A DNA stretch of 46,916 nucleotides from JAFMKE01 sp964655225 (lineage in GTDB: Bacteria; Bacteroidota; Bacteroidia; Chitinophagales; UBA8649). The stretch spans positions 1 to 46,916 of the forward strand of contig CAZZMB010000017.1 of NCBI GenBank assembly GCA_964655225.1, given 5' to 3'. Position 1 is the stretch's first letter. The number at the start of each line of letters is the position of its first letter. Below the pieces are notes generated by a model that was not told the DNA's origin, did not search any database, and saw only the letters and a program-made list of their open reading frames with translations. Both the position numbers and the translations under genes were made by a program. Shown here one piece after another: positions 34,701-43,400 of the stretch.

Positions 34701-36332
34701 TTACACTTGCAATACACCTGTGCTAAATGGTTTCTCAATAGGAGCGTGATCGGCTGCTTCAATGCCCATACTTATTGCGTTTCGTGTATCTAAAGGATCT
34801 ATTATATCATCTACCCATAAGCGCGCTGCGGCATAATATGGATTGGTTGTGGTATCATAACGATCTTTTATTTTATTGAATAGCTCCGCTTCTTTTTCAG
34901 GAGTTATTTCCTCTCCTTTTTTCTTTAAGGAAGCCACTTGAATTTGCAATAAGACCTTTGCTGCTTGTGCACCGCCCATAACGGCAATCTTTGCACTAGG
35001 CCAAGCCAACATTAAACGAGGGTCATAGGCTTTACCACACATGGCATAATTGCCCGCTCCATAGGAGTTGCCTACTACAACGGTAAATTTGGGAACTACG
35101 CTGTTAGCCATGGCATTAACCATTTTGGCGCCGTCTTTTATGATACCCCCATGCTCAGAACGTGAACCAACCATAAAACCACTTACATCATGTAAGAAAA
35201 CCAATGGTATTTTCTTCTGGTTACAATTCATAATAAATCGAGCAGCTTTATCTGCGCTATCACTGTAGATGACTCCTCCAAATTGAAGCTCACCCTTTTT
35301 AGTTTTAATTATTTCACGTTGATTCGCGACAATTCCAACGGCCCAGCCATCAATTCGTGCATAACCGCAAACGATAGTCTTGCCAAAACCTGCTTTATAT
35401 TCTGTGAATTCAGAATCATCAACTAATCTTTCTATTAATTCAACAGAGTCATATGGTTTTGCATTTCCTTCTGAAACCAAACCGAAAATCTCTTTGGGGT
35501 CTTTTATTGGTTCTTTGGACTCCACTCGGTTAAATCCAGCTTTTGCATTACTCCCAAGCTTATTCATTAGTTTTCGAATGGTTTTTAAACATTCTTTATC
35601 ATCCTTCATTTTATAATCGCACACTCCAGAAATTTCTGTGTGTGTCGAAGCTCCTCCCAGTGTTTCATTGTCTATAACTTCGCCAATGGCTGCTTTAACT
35701 AAGTAGCTACCCGCAAGAAAAATAGAACCAGTTTTATCGACAATAAGTGATTCATCACTCATAATAGGCAAGTAAGCCCCTCCTGCGACACAACTGCCCA
35801 TAACTGCAGCTATTTGAGTAATTCCTAGACTACTCATCACTGCGTTGTTACGGAATATTCGTCCAAAATGTTCTTTGTCGGCAAAGATTTCATCTTGTAA
35901 GGGTAAAAACACGCCTGCACTATCCACCAAATAGATAATAGGTATTTTATTCTCCATTGCTATTTCTTGGGCTCGAAGATTTTTCTTTCCAGTGATTGGA
36001 AACCATGCACCTGCTTTTACTGTGGCGTCATTAGCTACTACGATACACTGTCGGCCTTCAATATATCCCATCACGACAACCACTCCGGCAGAAGGACAAC
36101 CCCCATAATCTGCGTACATTCCATCACCTGCTAAGGTACCTATCTCAAGTTGCGATTTGTTTTCATCCAATAAAAATGCGATGCGTTCACGAGCGGTAAG
36201 TTTGCCTTTTTCCTTGTGTCTGGCGATGCTCTTTTCGCCACCACCCAATGCTGCTTGATCCTTTTTATATTTAAGATCGGCAAGCATAATTCGCATATTA
36301 TCTTCGTTCTTGTTAAAATCTTTGTCTGACAT
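34701..36332 (-). CDS. Acyl-CoA carboxylase carboxyltransferase (beta) subunit
   Basis: It has 543 residues from ATG 36332 (an upstream TTG adds one residue). The enzyme moves CO2 from biotin to an acyl-CoA. Both carboxyltransferase halves are present: ARERIAFLLDENK near the N-terminus, CVAGGAYLPIMSD (first acyl-CoA site region), and GNSYGAGNYAMCGKAYDPR in the second half. The overall pattern resembles methylcrotonyl/geranyl-CoA carboxylase more than propionyl-CoA carboxylase, but this is by eye. No biotin carboxylase or biotin carrier gene is next to it. The promoter region carries TATTTTG (36363-36357), a one-base-short -7 variant. Confidence 0.9.
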   Translation of the reverse strand: MSDKDFNKNEDNMRIMLADLKYKKDQAALGGGEKSIARHKEKGKLTARERIAFLLDENKSQLEIGTLAGDGMYADYGGCPSAGVVVVMGYIEGRQCIVVANDATVKAGAWFPITGKKNLRAQEIAMENKIPIIYLVDSAGVFLPLQDEIFADKEHFGRIFRNNAVMSSLGITQIAAVMGSCVAGGAYLPIMSDESLIVDKTGSIFLAGSYLVKAAIGEVIDNETLGGASTHTEISGVCDYKMKDDKECLKTIRKLMNKLGSNAKAGFNRVESKEPIKDPKEIFGLVSEGNAKPYDSVELIERLVDDSEFTEYKAGFGKTIVCGYARIDGWAVGIVANQREIIKTKKGELQFGGVIYSDSADKAARFIMNCNQKKIPLVFLHDVSGFMVGSRSEHGGIIKDGAKMVNAMANSVVPKFTVVVGNSYGAGNYAMCGKAYDPRLMLAWPSAKIAVMGGAQAAKVLLQIQVASLKKKGEEITPEKEAELFNKIKDRYDTTTNPYYAAARLWVDDIIDPLDTRNAISMGIEAADHAPIEKPFSTGVLQV

Positions 36333-36400
36333 CAATTATTGATTTTGAATGGCATGCAAAATACATTAAAAAAATTACAGAAAAAAAAGTTAGCCCTTAT

Positions 36401-36432
36401 TTGATTCTAGCATCAAATATTTATTAACTTTG
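36401..36432 (+). promoter_or_regulatory. Promoter of the SRP RNA gene
   Basis: TAACTTTG at 36425-36432 is an exact -7 box. TTG at 36401-36403 lies 21 bases upstream of it, close to the 19-20 base spacing of Bacteroidota promoters. The RNA would begin at the GGG at 36438, 6 bases after the box. This is the best-supported promoter in the window. Confidence 0.75.
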
Positions 36433-36437
36433 TGATT

Positions 36438-36533
36438 GGGCAAGTCTTATACGACCAGCTCCTGCTGAATCCCCCAGGTCTTGATCGAAGCAAGGGTAGG
36501 CGGTTGTAGCGGTGCGATGTGAGTAACTTGCCC
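36438..36533 (+). ncRNA. ffs: 4.5S signal recognition particle RNA
   Basis: It is the RNA scaffold of the SRP that binds Ffh and directs membrane proteins to the translocon. The ends pair perfectly (GGGCAAGT 36438-36445 with ACTTGCCC 36526-36533). The apical part carries the diagnostic Ffh-binding elements CCAGGTC (36474-36480) and GAAGCAAGGGTA (36487-36498). The size, about 96 bases, fits the short bacterial type. The hexanucleotide TTGATC (36481-36486) occupies the position of the usual GGAA-type tetraloop. There is no ORF in the segment. A few Ts (36534-36540) follow the 3' end. Confidence 0.85.
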
Positions 36534-36762
36534 TTTATTTAATTACAGTTTGTTGATTTCACAGTTCAAGCTATTCAATTTCTAGCGTGTAAATTTTTCC
36601 AGTATCTACCAAGTGATAAGTTTAACTTTTCTCTTTTGGGCTTCCCAAAAAGAACAAACATCTTATGCTTTGTGGCAAATAAAAGAATGCGAAGTGATTA
36701 GCAAATTTTTACAGATTTATGCCTAATTTAGCACCTTATTTAAGTAATTAAAAGTTAATATT
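36534..36762. other. Intergenic segment without a recognised gene
   Basis: There is no convincing ORF. A short hairpin TTTTGGG / CCCAAAA (36634-36640 with 36644-36650) with a three-base loop sits in AT-rich sequence. It is not followed by a T-run and is too weak to call. TAATTTAG at 36724-36731, near the -7 consensus, may serve the following lipoprotein gene. Confidence 0.5.
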
Positions 36763-37170
36763 ATGAAATACGCAGGTATATTATTGATTGCTCTTTTGGC
36801 CCTCAGTTCATGTTCAAGTGATTCTAGTCAAACAGCAGTCGAAAAAATTGAAGTGAATGAAGACGTTTTAGCAGATTCAAAATCTAAGTTAGCGGTGGAA
36901 GGAATGGTATGCAGTATGGGCTGTGTTTCTGCTATTCAAAATAAGTTGAGAGCTACTCCTGGAGTCGCTTCAGCAGTTGTTAATTATGAGGAGAGTTATG
37001 CGATGATATCTTTTGATAGTAAGTTGGTTGATGAAAATCAATTGATTGAAGCTATTGGAAGTATTGGAGATAATTCCTATTCCGCAAATCCTTTTGAAGA
37101 TTTAGAAATGGTTCCGGAAGCGGATGGCATCGAATTAACCGAAGAAGAAGAGTTAAGTATAAAAGGATAA
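36763..37170 (+). CDS. Lipoprotein with a heavy-metal-associated (HMA) domain
   Basis: It has 135 residues. The lipobox is LSSC (Cys17), so the protein is exported and lipid-anchored. The HMA-like domain at about 42-110 carries GMVCSMGC: the metal cysteines Cys50 and Cys54 are separated by three residues instead of the two of the classic GMxCxxC. The rest of the ferredoxin-like fold (helix AIQNKL, strand VVNYEESYAMISFD, acidic C-terminus) is intact. It may bind a soft metal or a thiol partner in the periplasm; the C-x3-C spacing makes standard copper-chaperone use uncertain. The gene ends before a strong terminator. Confidence 0.8.
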   Translation: MKYAGILLIALLALSSCSSDSSQTAVEKIEVNEDVLADSKSKLAVEGMVCSMGCVSAIQNKLRATPGVASAVVNYEESYAMISFDSKLVDENQLIEAIGSIGDNSYSANPFEDLEMVPEADGIELTEEEELSIKG

Positions 37171-37188
37171 TTTGCCCAAACAGTTTTT

Positions 37189-37220
37189 AAAAAAGGGCTA
37201 TCTATATAGCCCTTTTTTTT
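37189..37220 (+). terminator. Intrinsic terminator after the HMA lipoprotein gene
   Basis: The stem GGGCTAT / ATAGCCC (37195-37201 with 37206-37212), extended by paired As and Ts, has the loop CTAT and a T-run to 37220. It ends directly before the next reading frame, which favours a start for that gene further downstream. Confidence 0.9.
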
Positions 37221-37241
37221 ATGTACTTTGCATTCGGCACT

Positions 37242-38234
37242 ATGAAAATATTAATCTTACGTTTTAGCTCTATTGGAGACATTGTACTGACCACGCCTCT
37301 GATAAGGTGTGTGAAGGAACAAGTGCAGGATTGTACTTTGCATTTTGCAACGAAACAGGCCTATCGAGGTTTGGTGGATAATAATCCGTATCTAGATAAG
37401 GTGCATGTATTGGAGGATGACATCAACACCTTGATTCAAGAATTGCAGGAAGAAAAATTTGATTTGATTTTAGATTTGCATCACAATATTCGGACGCAGA
37501 TTATAAAGATGAGGCTCCGGGTAAAGAGTGTTTCCGTCAATAAACTAAATTGGGAAAAGTGGTTGTTGACACAATTTAAAATCGACAAGCTACCCAATTA
37601 TAAGCATATTGTCAGCCGCTATTTACATACGGTAAAATCAATAGGTGTATCTTATGATAAAGGAGGACTTGATTATTTTATTCCAAAAGAGGATGAGCTT
37701 GACATTCATCAGCTTTTCCCTGAAGCAAGTGTTGGGTATGTTGCGTTTGCAATAGGTGCAAAATATTCAACAAAACGCTTACCATACCTTAAAATCGTTG
37801 AAATATGTGAGCAAATAGAACTGCCAATCATCTTGCTTGGAGGATTGGATGATTCAGCAAGGGGAGAGGAGATTGTTTTACAAGGTGGTGACACGAAGAT
37901 ATTTAATGCATGCGGTAAGTTGAATCTGAACCAATCCGCATTTATATTAAAAGAAGCAAAACTGGTTATTAGCCATGATACGGGATTAATGCATATTGCC
38001 GCTGCATTTGAAAAATCAATAATCAGTATTTGGGGAAATACAATGCCTGAATTGGGGATGTATCCATACTTAGAAAAGAGTGAATTTGTTGCTATTCAGG
38101 TGAAAGAGCTTAACTGTCGTCCATGCTCAAAAATTGGATATAAAAAATGCCCCAAAGGGCATTTTAAATGTATGCAAGATATTGATGTTAATGAGGTAGT
38201 TACGGCCTTAAATTATTTTCTAAAACCTGCTTAA
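37242..38234 (+). CDS. Glycosyltransferase family 9 (LPS heptosyltransferase-like)
   Basis: It has 330 residues from ATG 37242. The N-terminus MKILILRFSSIGDIVLTTPL is the family-9 start. The C-terminal half contains VISHDTGLMHIAAAF, a nucleotide-sugar site (SIWGNTMPELGMYP), and ELNCRPCSKIGYKKCP. Such enzymes add heptose or another sugar to the inner core of lipopolysaccharide or related glycans at the inner membrane. The upstream ATG at 37221 lies directly after the terminator and lacks family resemblance, so I do not use it. TACTTTG at 37224-37230 is a -7-like box, one base short of the consensus spacing. The 3' end overlaps the convergent DUF4294 gene by 35 bases. Confidence 0.9.
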   Translation: MKILILRFSSIGDIVLTTPLIRCVKEQVQDCTLHFATKQAYRGLVDNNPYLDKVHVLEDDINTLIQELQEEKFDLILDLHHNIRTQIIKMRLRVKSVSVNKLNWEKWLLTQFKIDKLPNYKHIVSRYLHTVKSIGVSYDKGGLDYFIPKEDELDIHQLFPEASVGYVAFAIGAKYSTKRLPYLKIVEICEQIELPIILLGGLDDSARGEEIVLQGGDTKIFNACGKLNLNQSAFILKEAKLVISHDTGLMHIAAAFEKSIISIWGNTMPELGMYPYLEKSEFVAIQVKELNCRPCSKIGYKKCPKGHFKCMQDIDVNEVVTALNYFLKPA

Positions 38235-38802
38235 TTGCCAGCTCTAACATACTATTTTCTTTGGATTTTGGATCATATGGGGCTTTCAAGTCATAGTCAT
38301 ATCTGTTTGCTACAATATTATAAACCCAGGCTTTCATTCCACTATTATATTCTTTAATGAGCTCATAAAAGTTTTGGCCCGTTTCCCGGTTAATCATTTT
38401 TACCAGCACTTTGCCTTCAGAAATCTTTAAATCCCGCAGCTCTTTTTCAAATTCATTCATCAACTCTTTTTTTCTATTTTTTTTATATTTTTTGAAGTGT
38501 TTCTTTTTCAAATTATTTTTCTCTTCTTCCAAATCATTCACTACTGACTTTGCTATTTGATAGTAAGGATAAACTTTTTTTACTCGTTTTAAATAATACT
38601 TATACCAGTATTCATCTTGCCGGTTCTCAAACTTGTGACCGGTAATTGAAATTTCGGGGATATTTAATAAAGGGATGGTGTCCCCATTAAAAACAACACC
38701 ATACAAAACTTGTATTTGGTCATTATATTCATAGCCTTCCTGAGCATAGGATAAGTGAAGACTAGACAGGGTTAATAAAACAGATGCAATAAATGGCTTC
38801 AT
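38200..38802 (-). CDS. DUF4294 family secreted protein
   Basis: It has 200 residues with a signal peptide cleaved near SYAQE. The segment NGDTIPLLNIPEI is characteristic of DUF4294, a family that I know only from Bacteroidota and that has no assigned function. It is followed by a lysine-rich helical stretch (about 85-125) with a YYLKRVKKVYPYYQIAKSVV motif. The protein is probably periplasmic or surface-exposed. Its last 11 codons plus stop lie inside the end of the glycosyltransferase gene on the other strand. Confidence 0.78.
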   Translation of the reverse strand: MKPFIASVLLTLSSLHLSYAQEGYEYNDQIQVLYGVVFNGDTIPLLNIPEISITGHKFENRQDEYWYKYYLKRVKKVYPYYQIAKSVVNDLEEEKNNLKKKHFKKYKKNRKKELMNEFEKELRDLKISEGKVLVKMINRETGQNFYELIKEYNSGMKAWVYNIVANRYDYDLKAPYDPKSKENSMLELAIKQVLENNLRP

Positions 38803-38863
38803 AACTCTAATTTTAATTTAAGAAGAGAATTTCGAATTTAGTAGTTTCAAATGATATGCCAAA

Positions 38864-38892
38864 AAAAAGCCCCGATAAAATCGAGGCTTTTC
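38864..38892 (-). terminator. Intrinsic terminator after the lipoprotein at 38909
   Basis: On the minus strand the sequence reads AAAAGCCTCGATTTTATCGGGGCTTTTTTTT. The stem AAAAGCC/GGCTTTT with inner CGAT/ATCG pairs (one A-C mismatch) is followed by a T-run. It lies 17 bases past the stop of the 38909-39745 gene; the opposite strand is weaker in Ts. Confidence 0.8.
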
Positions 38893-38908
38893 AAAGAGTT
38901 AGTATGGA

Positions 38909-39745
38909 TTATGACTTTTTAAATTTGAAGGTAATCTTACCTAGGTCGCTGCAGTTGCAGGTGTTATCGCTGACGTCTCTGTCTGTCACTTGAAGAAGCG
39001 CATAGTCCGAGCCTCCTCTGAGCTTAACAATAAAAATGTCGTTCAGTGATGGATTAAGAACTGTACTTGTAGCGGAACCTGCTGCAAAGACTGCCATTGC
39101 ATCTTCTACCGTACCATTAGCGTAGTCGAAAGTATTTGATTTTACAAACTGCGAACCATTGCCTGTACCTGTGGTCCAAGAGCCCGTAAAGTTTCCACCG
39201 GCAATATCTATATTTTTCATGTCTTTATCTGCTTCACTTCCTGCAGATGCCACAACGGTCTCAGCTACTAAATCATAGGCACCTTCTAATGAACCACCAA
39301 CGTGGAAAAAATCGCCAATAATCTCAGGCCCAAAAGGTGTAGAAACAACTCCACTTATTCCAGAGACAGTTAAAGATTTAGAAGCAGATTCACCATCACT
39401 ATCTGTTACAATAAATGTGTAAGTTTCAGAAACACCATCTTCAGGAGCATCCCGTGTAAATGTTTCAGTGTAAGAGGCTGTATTGATTGCAATGGAAGTA
39501 TCCGCGCCTCCAGTTAATTGAATTTCCAGCGATGAAAGTTGTTTACCACTCGTTGAGTTTTCATTAGCAACAACAGTAACATCAAATGTGGTTCCTTCCA
39601 TAATCGTATTGGTAGCACTTAATCCTGCTGAAGAAATAGTAAGCAAAGGAGCTAAGCCCTCAGAGCTAGGATTTTTTTCACATTTTGTAAAAAAACTTAA
39701 AGCGACTAATCCCGAAAGCACAAAAAATAGATTTAAATTTTTCAT
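38909..39745 (-). CDS. Lipoprotein with Ig-like fold, function unknown
   Basis: It has 278 residues; the lipobox FFTKC (Cys22) gives a surface or periplasmic lipoprotein. Residues about 45-130 look like a cadherin/Ig-type beta sandwich (FDVTVVANENSTSGKQLSSL, ETYTFIVTDSDGESASKSLTV). The remainder forms a second beta-rich domain with DNTCNCSDLGKITFKFK at the C-terminus, where two Cys occur. This architecture is common in Bacteroidota surface lipoproteins. It is divergent from the small secreted protein at 40021. I cannot name a family. Confidence 0.65.
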   Translation of the reverse strand: MKNLNLFFVLSGLVALSFFTKCEKNPSSEGLAPLLTISSAGLSATNTIMEGTTFDVTVVANENSTSGKQLSSLEIQLTGGADTSIAINTASYTETFTRDAPEDGVSETYTFIVTDSDGESASKSLTVSGISGVVSTPFGPEIIGDFFHVGGSLEGAYDLVAETVVASAGSEADKDMKNIDIAGGNFTGSWTTGTGNGSQFVKSNTFDYANGTVEDAMAVFAAGSATSTVLNPSLNDIFIVKLRGGSDYALLQVTDRDVSDNTCNCSDLGKITFKFKKS

Positions 39746-39769
39746 TTGGTTTAATTTTTTTTTATTATT

Positions 39770-39777
39770 TAAAGGTA
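39770..39777 (-). promoter_or_regulatory. Weak candidate -7 box for the lipoprotein at 38909
   Basis: Read on the minus strand it is TACCTTTA, one mismatch from TAnnTTTG. A start near 39764 would give a leader of about 19 bases. AT-rich surroundings make a chance match likely. Confidence 0.25.
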
Positions 39778-39944
39778 ATTAATTTTTATAAATATTGAAA
39801 GGATATGTTTTCTTTTTAGGGTATAGCGGAACTGGAATTATGGTAATTTACCTTTTCAAGCTTTATTTTTTAAAATGATTTACATTGATTATTCAATTAG
39901 GTTAAAAAAAAGATTAAATCTGCTTAATATTTAATGAAAATTGT

Positions 39945-39952
39945 TACTTTTG
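39945..39952 (+). promoter_or_regulatory. Candidate -7 box for the T9SS module
   Basis: TACTTTTG is an exact TAnnTTTG match, followed by GACGG. It predicts transcription from about 39958 and a leader of about 63 bases. It is the only exact match in the 275-base intergenic region before the small secreted protein. Confidence 0.45.
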
Positions 39953-40020
39953 GACGGCTTGAGTAGTTCTATTGCCAAATTTAGGACTGTTTAATTTAAT
40001 TACTAACTAACTAAAAACTA

Positions 40021-40449
40021 ATGATGAATAAACTATTTACCTTATTATTCGTGTTAATGTCATCTAGTCTAGTTGCCCAGAATTGGGAAGTTCTAGCAGA
40101 GGATGTAGACTATAGAATCGAGAAAACTCATATTATATGTAATTCTACTCAGGGTTACGATTACGACTACACCGTATTAAATTTTGAAAATCTATCCAAT
40201 CAGGCCCTAGAGATTAGCTTTAATATGGAACGATGGTATAATGCAGATTATTGTCATGGTTGCTCAGACGGAGACCACAATACAATAAGAACATTATCAA
40301 TACCAGCCAATTCCTCTATTACGGGTACATGCTCTTCTTCAGAGGATTACCTTAAAATATTTGATCATTCTAATACCAACGTCCCAACAGCCTGGAAAAG
40401 TAAGTTGACAACATTAGTAATTAACAAAATAGAATCAATTAAAAAATAA
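40021..40449 (+). CDS. Small secreted protein of unknown function, head of the T9SS module
   Basis: It has 142 residues. The signal peptide ends near SLVAQNWEV; Met2 is an alternative start. The mature part has four cysteines (HIICNST, YCHGCSDGD, TGTCSSSE) and a strand-rich core with ALEISFNMERWYNADY, so it could be a small disulfide-stabilised or metal-binding beta domain. I recognise no family. No T9SS sorting domain is present, so export would be to the periplasm by the Sec route. It ends 6 bases before the 1396-residue protein, so it is co-transcribed with the module. Confidence 0.65.
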   Translation: MMNKLFTLLFVLMSSSLVAQNWEVLAEDVDYRIEKTHIICNSTQGYDYDYTVLNFENLSNQALEISFNMERWYNADYCHGCSDGDHNTIRTLSIPANSSITGTCSSSEDYLKIFDHSNTNVPTAWKSKLTTLVINKIESIKK

Positions 40450-40455
40450 GAAGCT

Positions 40456-43400
40456 ATGAAAAAAGTATTATTTGCAATAGTTACAGCGTTATCTCTGAGT
40501 TCGCTTCAGGCGCAATGTGTCACGGATGCTATTTTAGATGTAGATACCATAGATTGCGGAGATTCGGTCAATGTAACCATTAACAGTTTTGCACGATCAC
40601 TACTTACTGAAGTATTTGGTCCAACGGGGCCTACAGATCCAGGGTGGGCCCAAACAGCGGGTGCGATATATACCACTCCTTTTATACCTAGTCCATCAAA
40701 TGATACTTATTTTTGGATGGGAGCGACCAATGTTCTGCCAGCAGCACTAGGCTCTGTAGGGTTTGATGTTTCATTTGGGGGGCAAGTTTGTTTTGATTTT
40801 GCATACGCTGTTCAGGGAGGAAATGCACCAATAGAAGGGCCTGATTTATCTGAAGAGGGAATTACGCTTCAATATTCAACGGATAATGGATTGACTTGGC
40901 AAGACCTTCAATACATGCAGCCAAATGGGGAGTTCTTGCCGTCCAATCCCGGACCAGGAAATCCAATGACTAACCCGCCTTTTAATGCCACGGGTACGCC
41001 TTTCACGGTTTGGAATTCAGTTTGTTTTCCATTACCTCCTGGTGCGCTTACATCAAATACTTCTTTCCAGTGGATCCAGGAGTTTAACTCCGGAGCATGT
41101 TGTGATCATTGGGGCTTAGATAATATTCAAATCTTGGCAGCAGATCCAGCTTATGGCTTGTTTGATGAAGCGGGTAACTTTTTACCTTCAAATACGTTTT
41201 CATTAAGTCCTACTGATGATACGACTTATAACTTTATTTACACGAATGGTGTTAATGATACTTGTGCAACCAGTGCTACCGTATCCTTGAATCCTACAGA
41301 TGCAGGTCCCGATATTATGGTGGCTTGTGATGGTATTGGTACCTTACTGCAATCTGATGGAGTTGCACCATGGTCTACTGTTTCTTGGTCGCCGGCTTCT
41401 GGCTTATCCAGTGTTACAAATCCTAGTCCTTTTGCGAACCCATTAGTAGATACTGACTATACGCTTACATCCGATTGCGGTGTGGATATTGTTTCTGTTT
41501 TTGTAGAAGAGTCTTTTGATATTGATATTGTTCAACCCGACACAATTTGTTTGAATGGTTCATCTTTCATTAACCTATCTACAACACCATCATCAGTTTC
41601 TATTGCAAGTGTTGAATGGAATTTCCCCGGTACACTAAATACACCAACAGGAAATCAGGTCTTGGCAAGTCCAACCACCACCACCCAATATGTAGCAACT
41701 GTCACATCCGATAGTGGTTGTGTGATTCAGGATTCTACTCTATTGGTGGTTGATGGTTTTGCATCTTCTATTTCTGTTACACCGAGTGACCCAGACGTAT
41801 GTTCTGGAGAATCTGTTGTTTTAACAGCTGCTACAGAGGCAAACCCAACCCCTTACACTTTAATTCAAGGAACCTACAATCCTTTTTCTACTGCAGGAGG
41901 AACTCCGGTTACAGGCTTGACTGATGACAATACAGTAGGTCCGATTAACATAGGATTTAATTTTCCTTTCTTCGGAAATCTTTATAACTCTTTTTGGATA
42001 TCATCCAATGGATATATGACTTTTACTGCTCCAGCAGGGTCATTTCTAGGTAATCTTAATATTCCCAATGCTGCTCAACCCAATAATATCATTGCATGGG
42101 GTTGGGACGATATGAACTTTAATAATGGTGGTACAGTCAATTATTATGTTGGTGGAGCTGCCCCAAACCAATATTTTGTAATCAATTATCTTGACGTGCC
42201 TCACTTTGGAGGGGCTGTTGGAACGGAAATAAGTGTTCAAGTTGTCATTTATTCAAATGGCTTAATTGAAATTAACAATATTAGTGTTTTACCGGATGCA
42301 TTCGGAACGATGACTCAGGGTATAGAAAATGCAACAGGTACGAGTGGGGTTTCTGACCCTGCAATAAATAATGTAGCAATTACATCTATTGGAGAAAATT
42401 GGTCATTTGTTCCGGTAACAGGTCCTGTTAATCCTGTTTATTCTTGGAGTCCTCCATTGTATCTAAACGATACTAGTGGAGCTGTGGTCACCTCTTCACC
42501 TGATGGCGATATTGAATACTTTGTGACTATGGTTGATGGCCTTTGCTCATCGACTACTTCAGTATTCGTTAATGTTGATTCTTTATTGGCTGTAGGAGAT
42601 TTAGACTACACCCTTGAATGTCCTGAAGACTCATTTCAATTCAATGTTCAATTTGAAACTTCAATTTTCAATAGTTTATCCAATGGTCCTGGACCATGTA
42701 GTGGTGGTACAGGAAATTATACTTTAGGTGAAGTTGGCACTGGTACAGGTACTTCTGCTGTCACTGGTACTCCATATGAAGGTTTTTGGGAAGATGGTAG
42801 AATGCAGATTTTATACACAGCTGCAGATTTAAATGCTGCAGGATTTACTGGTGGTGAAATGCAATCTATTGCTTTTAATGTTGTAGTGAAGGGTAGCACT
42901 GCCCCCTTTAACAATTTTAGAGTTGCAGTTAAACCAACAACATTAGCGGCATTAACTGCTTTTGATAATGGTGGTTTTACGCAAGTTGTAAATCCATATT
43001 CGCATACCACACAAATAGGTTGGAATACACATACATTTGATACCCCATTTTGTTGGGATGGAGCAACAGATTTATTGTTTGAAGTTTGTTTCGATAATGC
43101 TGCATGGACAACTGACGATGATGTAGCAGTTACTCCTACTGCAGGAAATACAACAATTTATGATTTTGCTGATAATGCTTCTGGTTGTACATTAGGAACT
43201 CCCAATGTTCCCTCCAATCAAAGACCAAATTTGAGATTCAACTATGAGAATTTAGTTGCAGGAATAGCTACTATAGATGCTGCATGGACTCCGACCTCAT
43301 CTTTTGTAGATGCAACTGTTGAAAACCCTATCGCCTTAAATGTGGGCTCAACAGCTCAATATCCGGTAACACTTACAGCGGGAAGCTGTACTTCGATAGA

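Noticed and set aside
36634..36650. TTTTGGG/CCCAAAA hairpin
   Set aside because: It has a three-base loop and no T-run; it is not near a gene end that needs a terminator.
37221..37241. ATG 37221 as the start of the glycosyltransferase
   Set aside because: It follows the terminator T-run directly, and the seven extra residues lack family resemblance.
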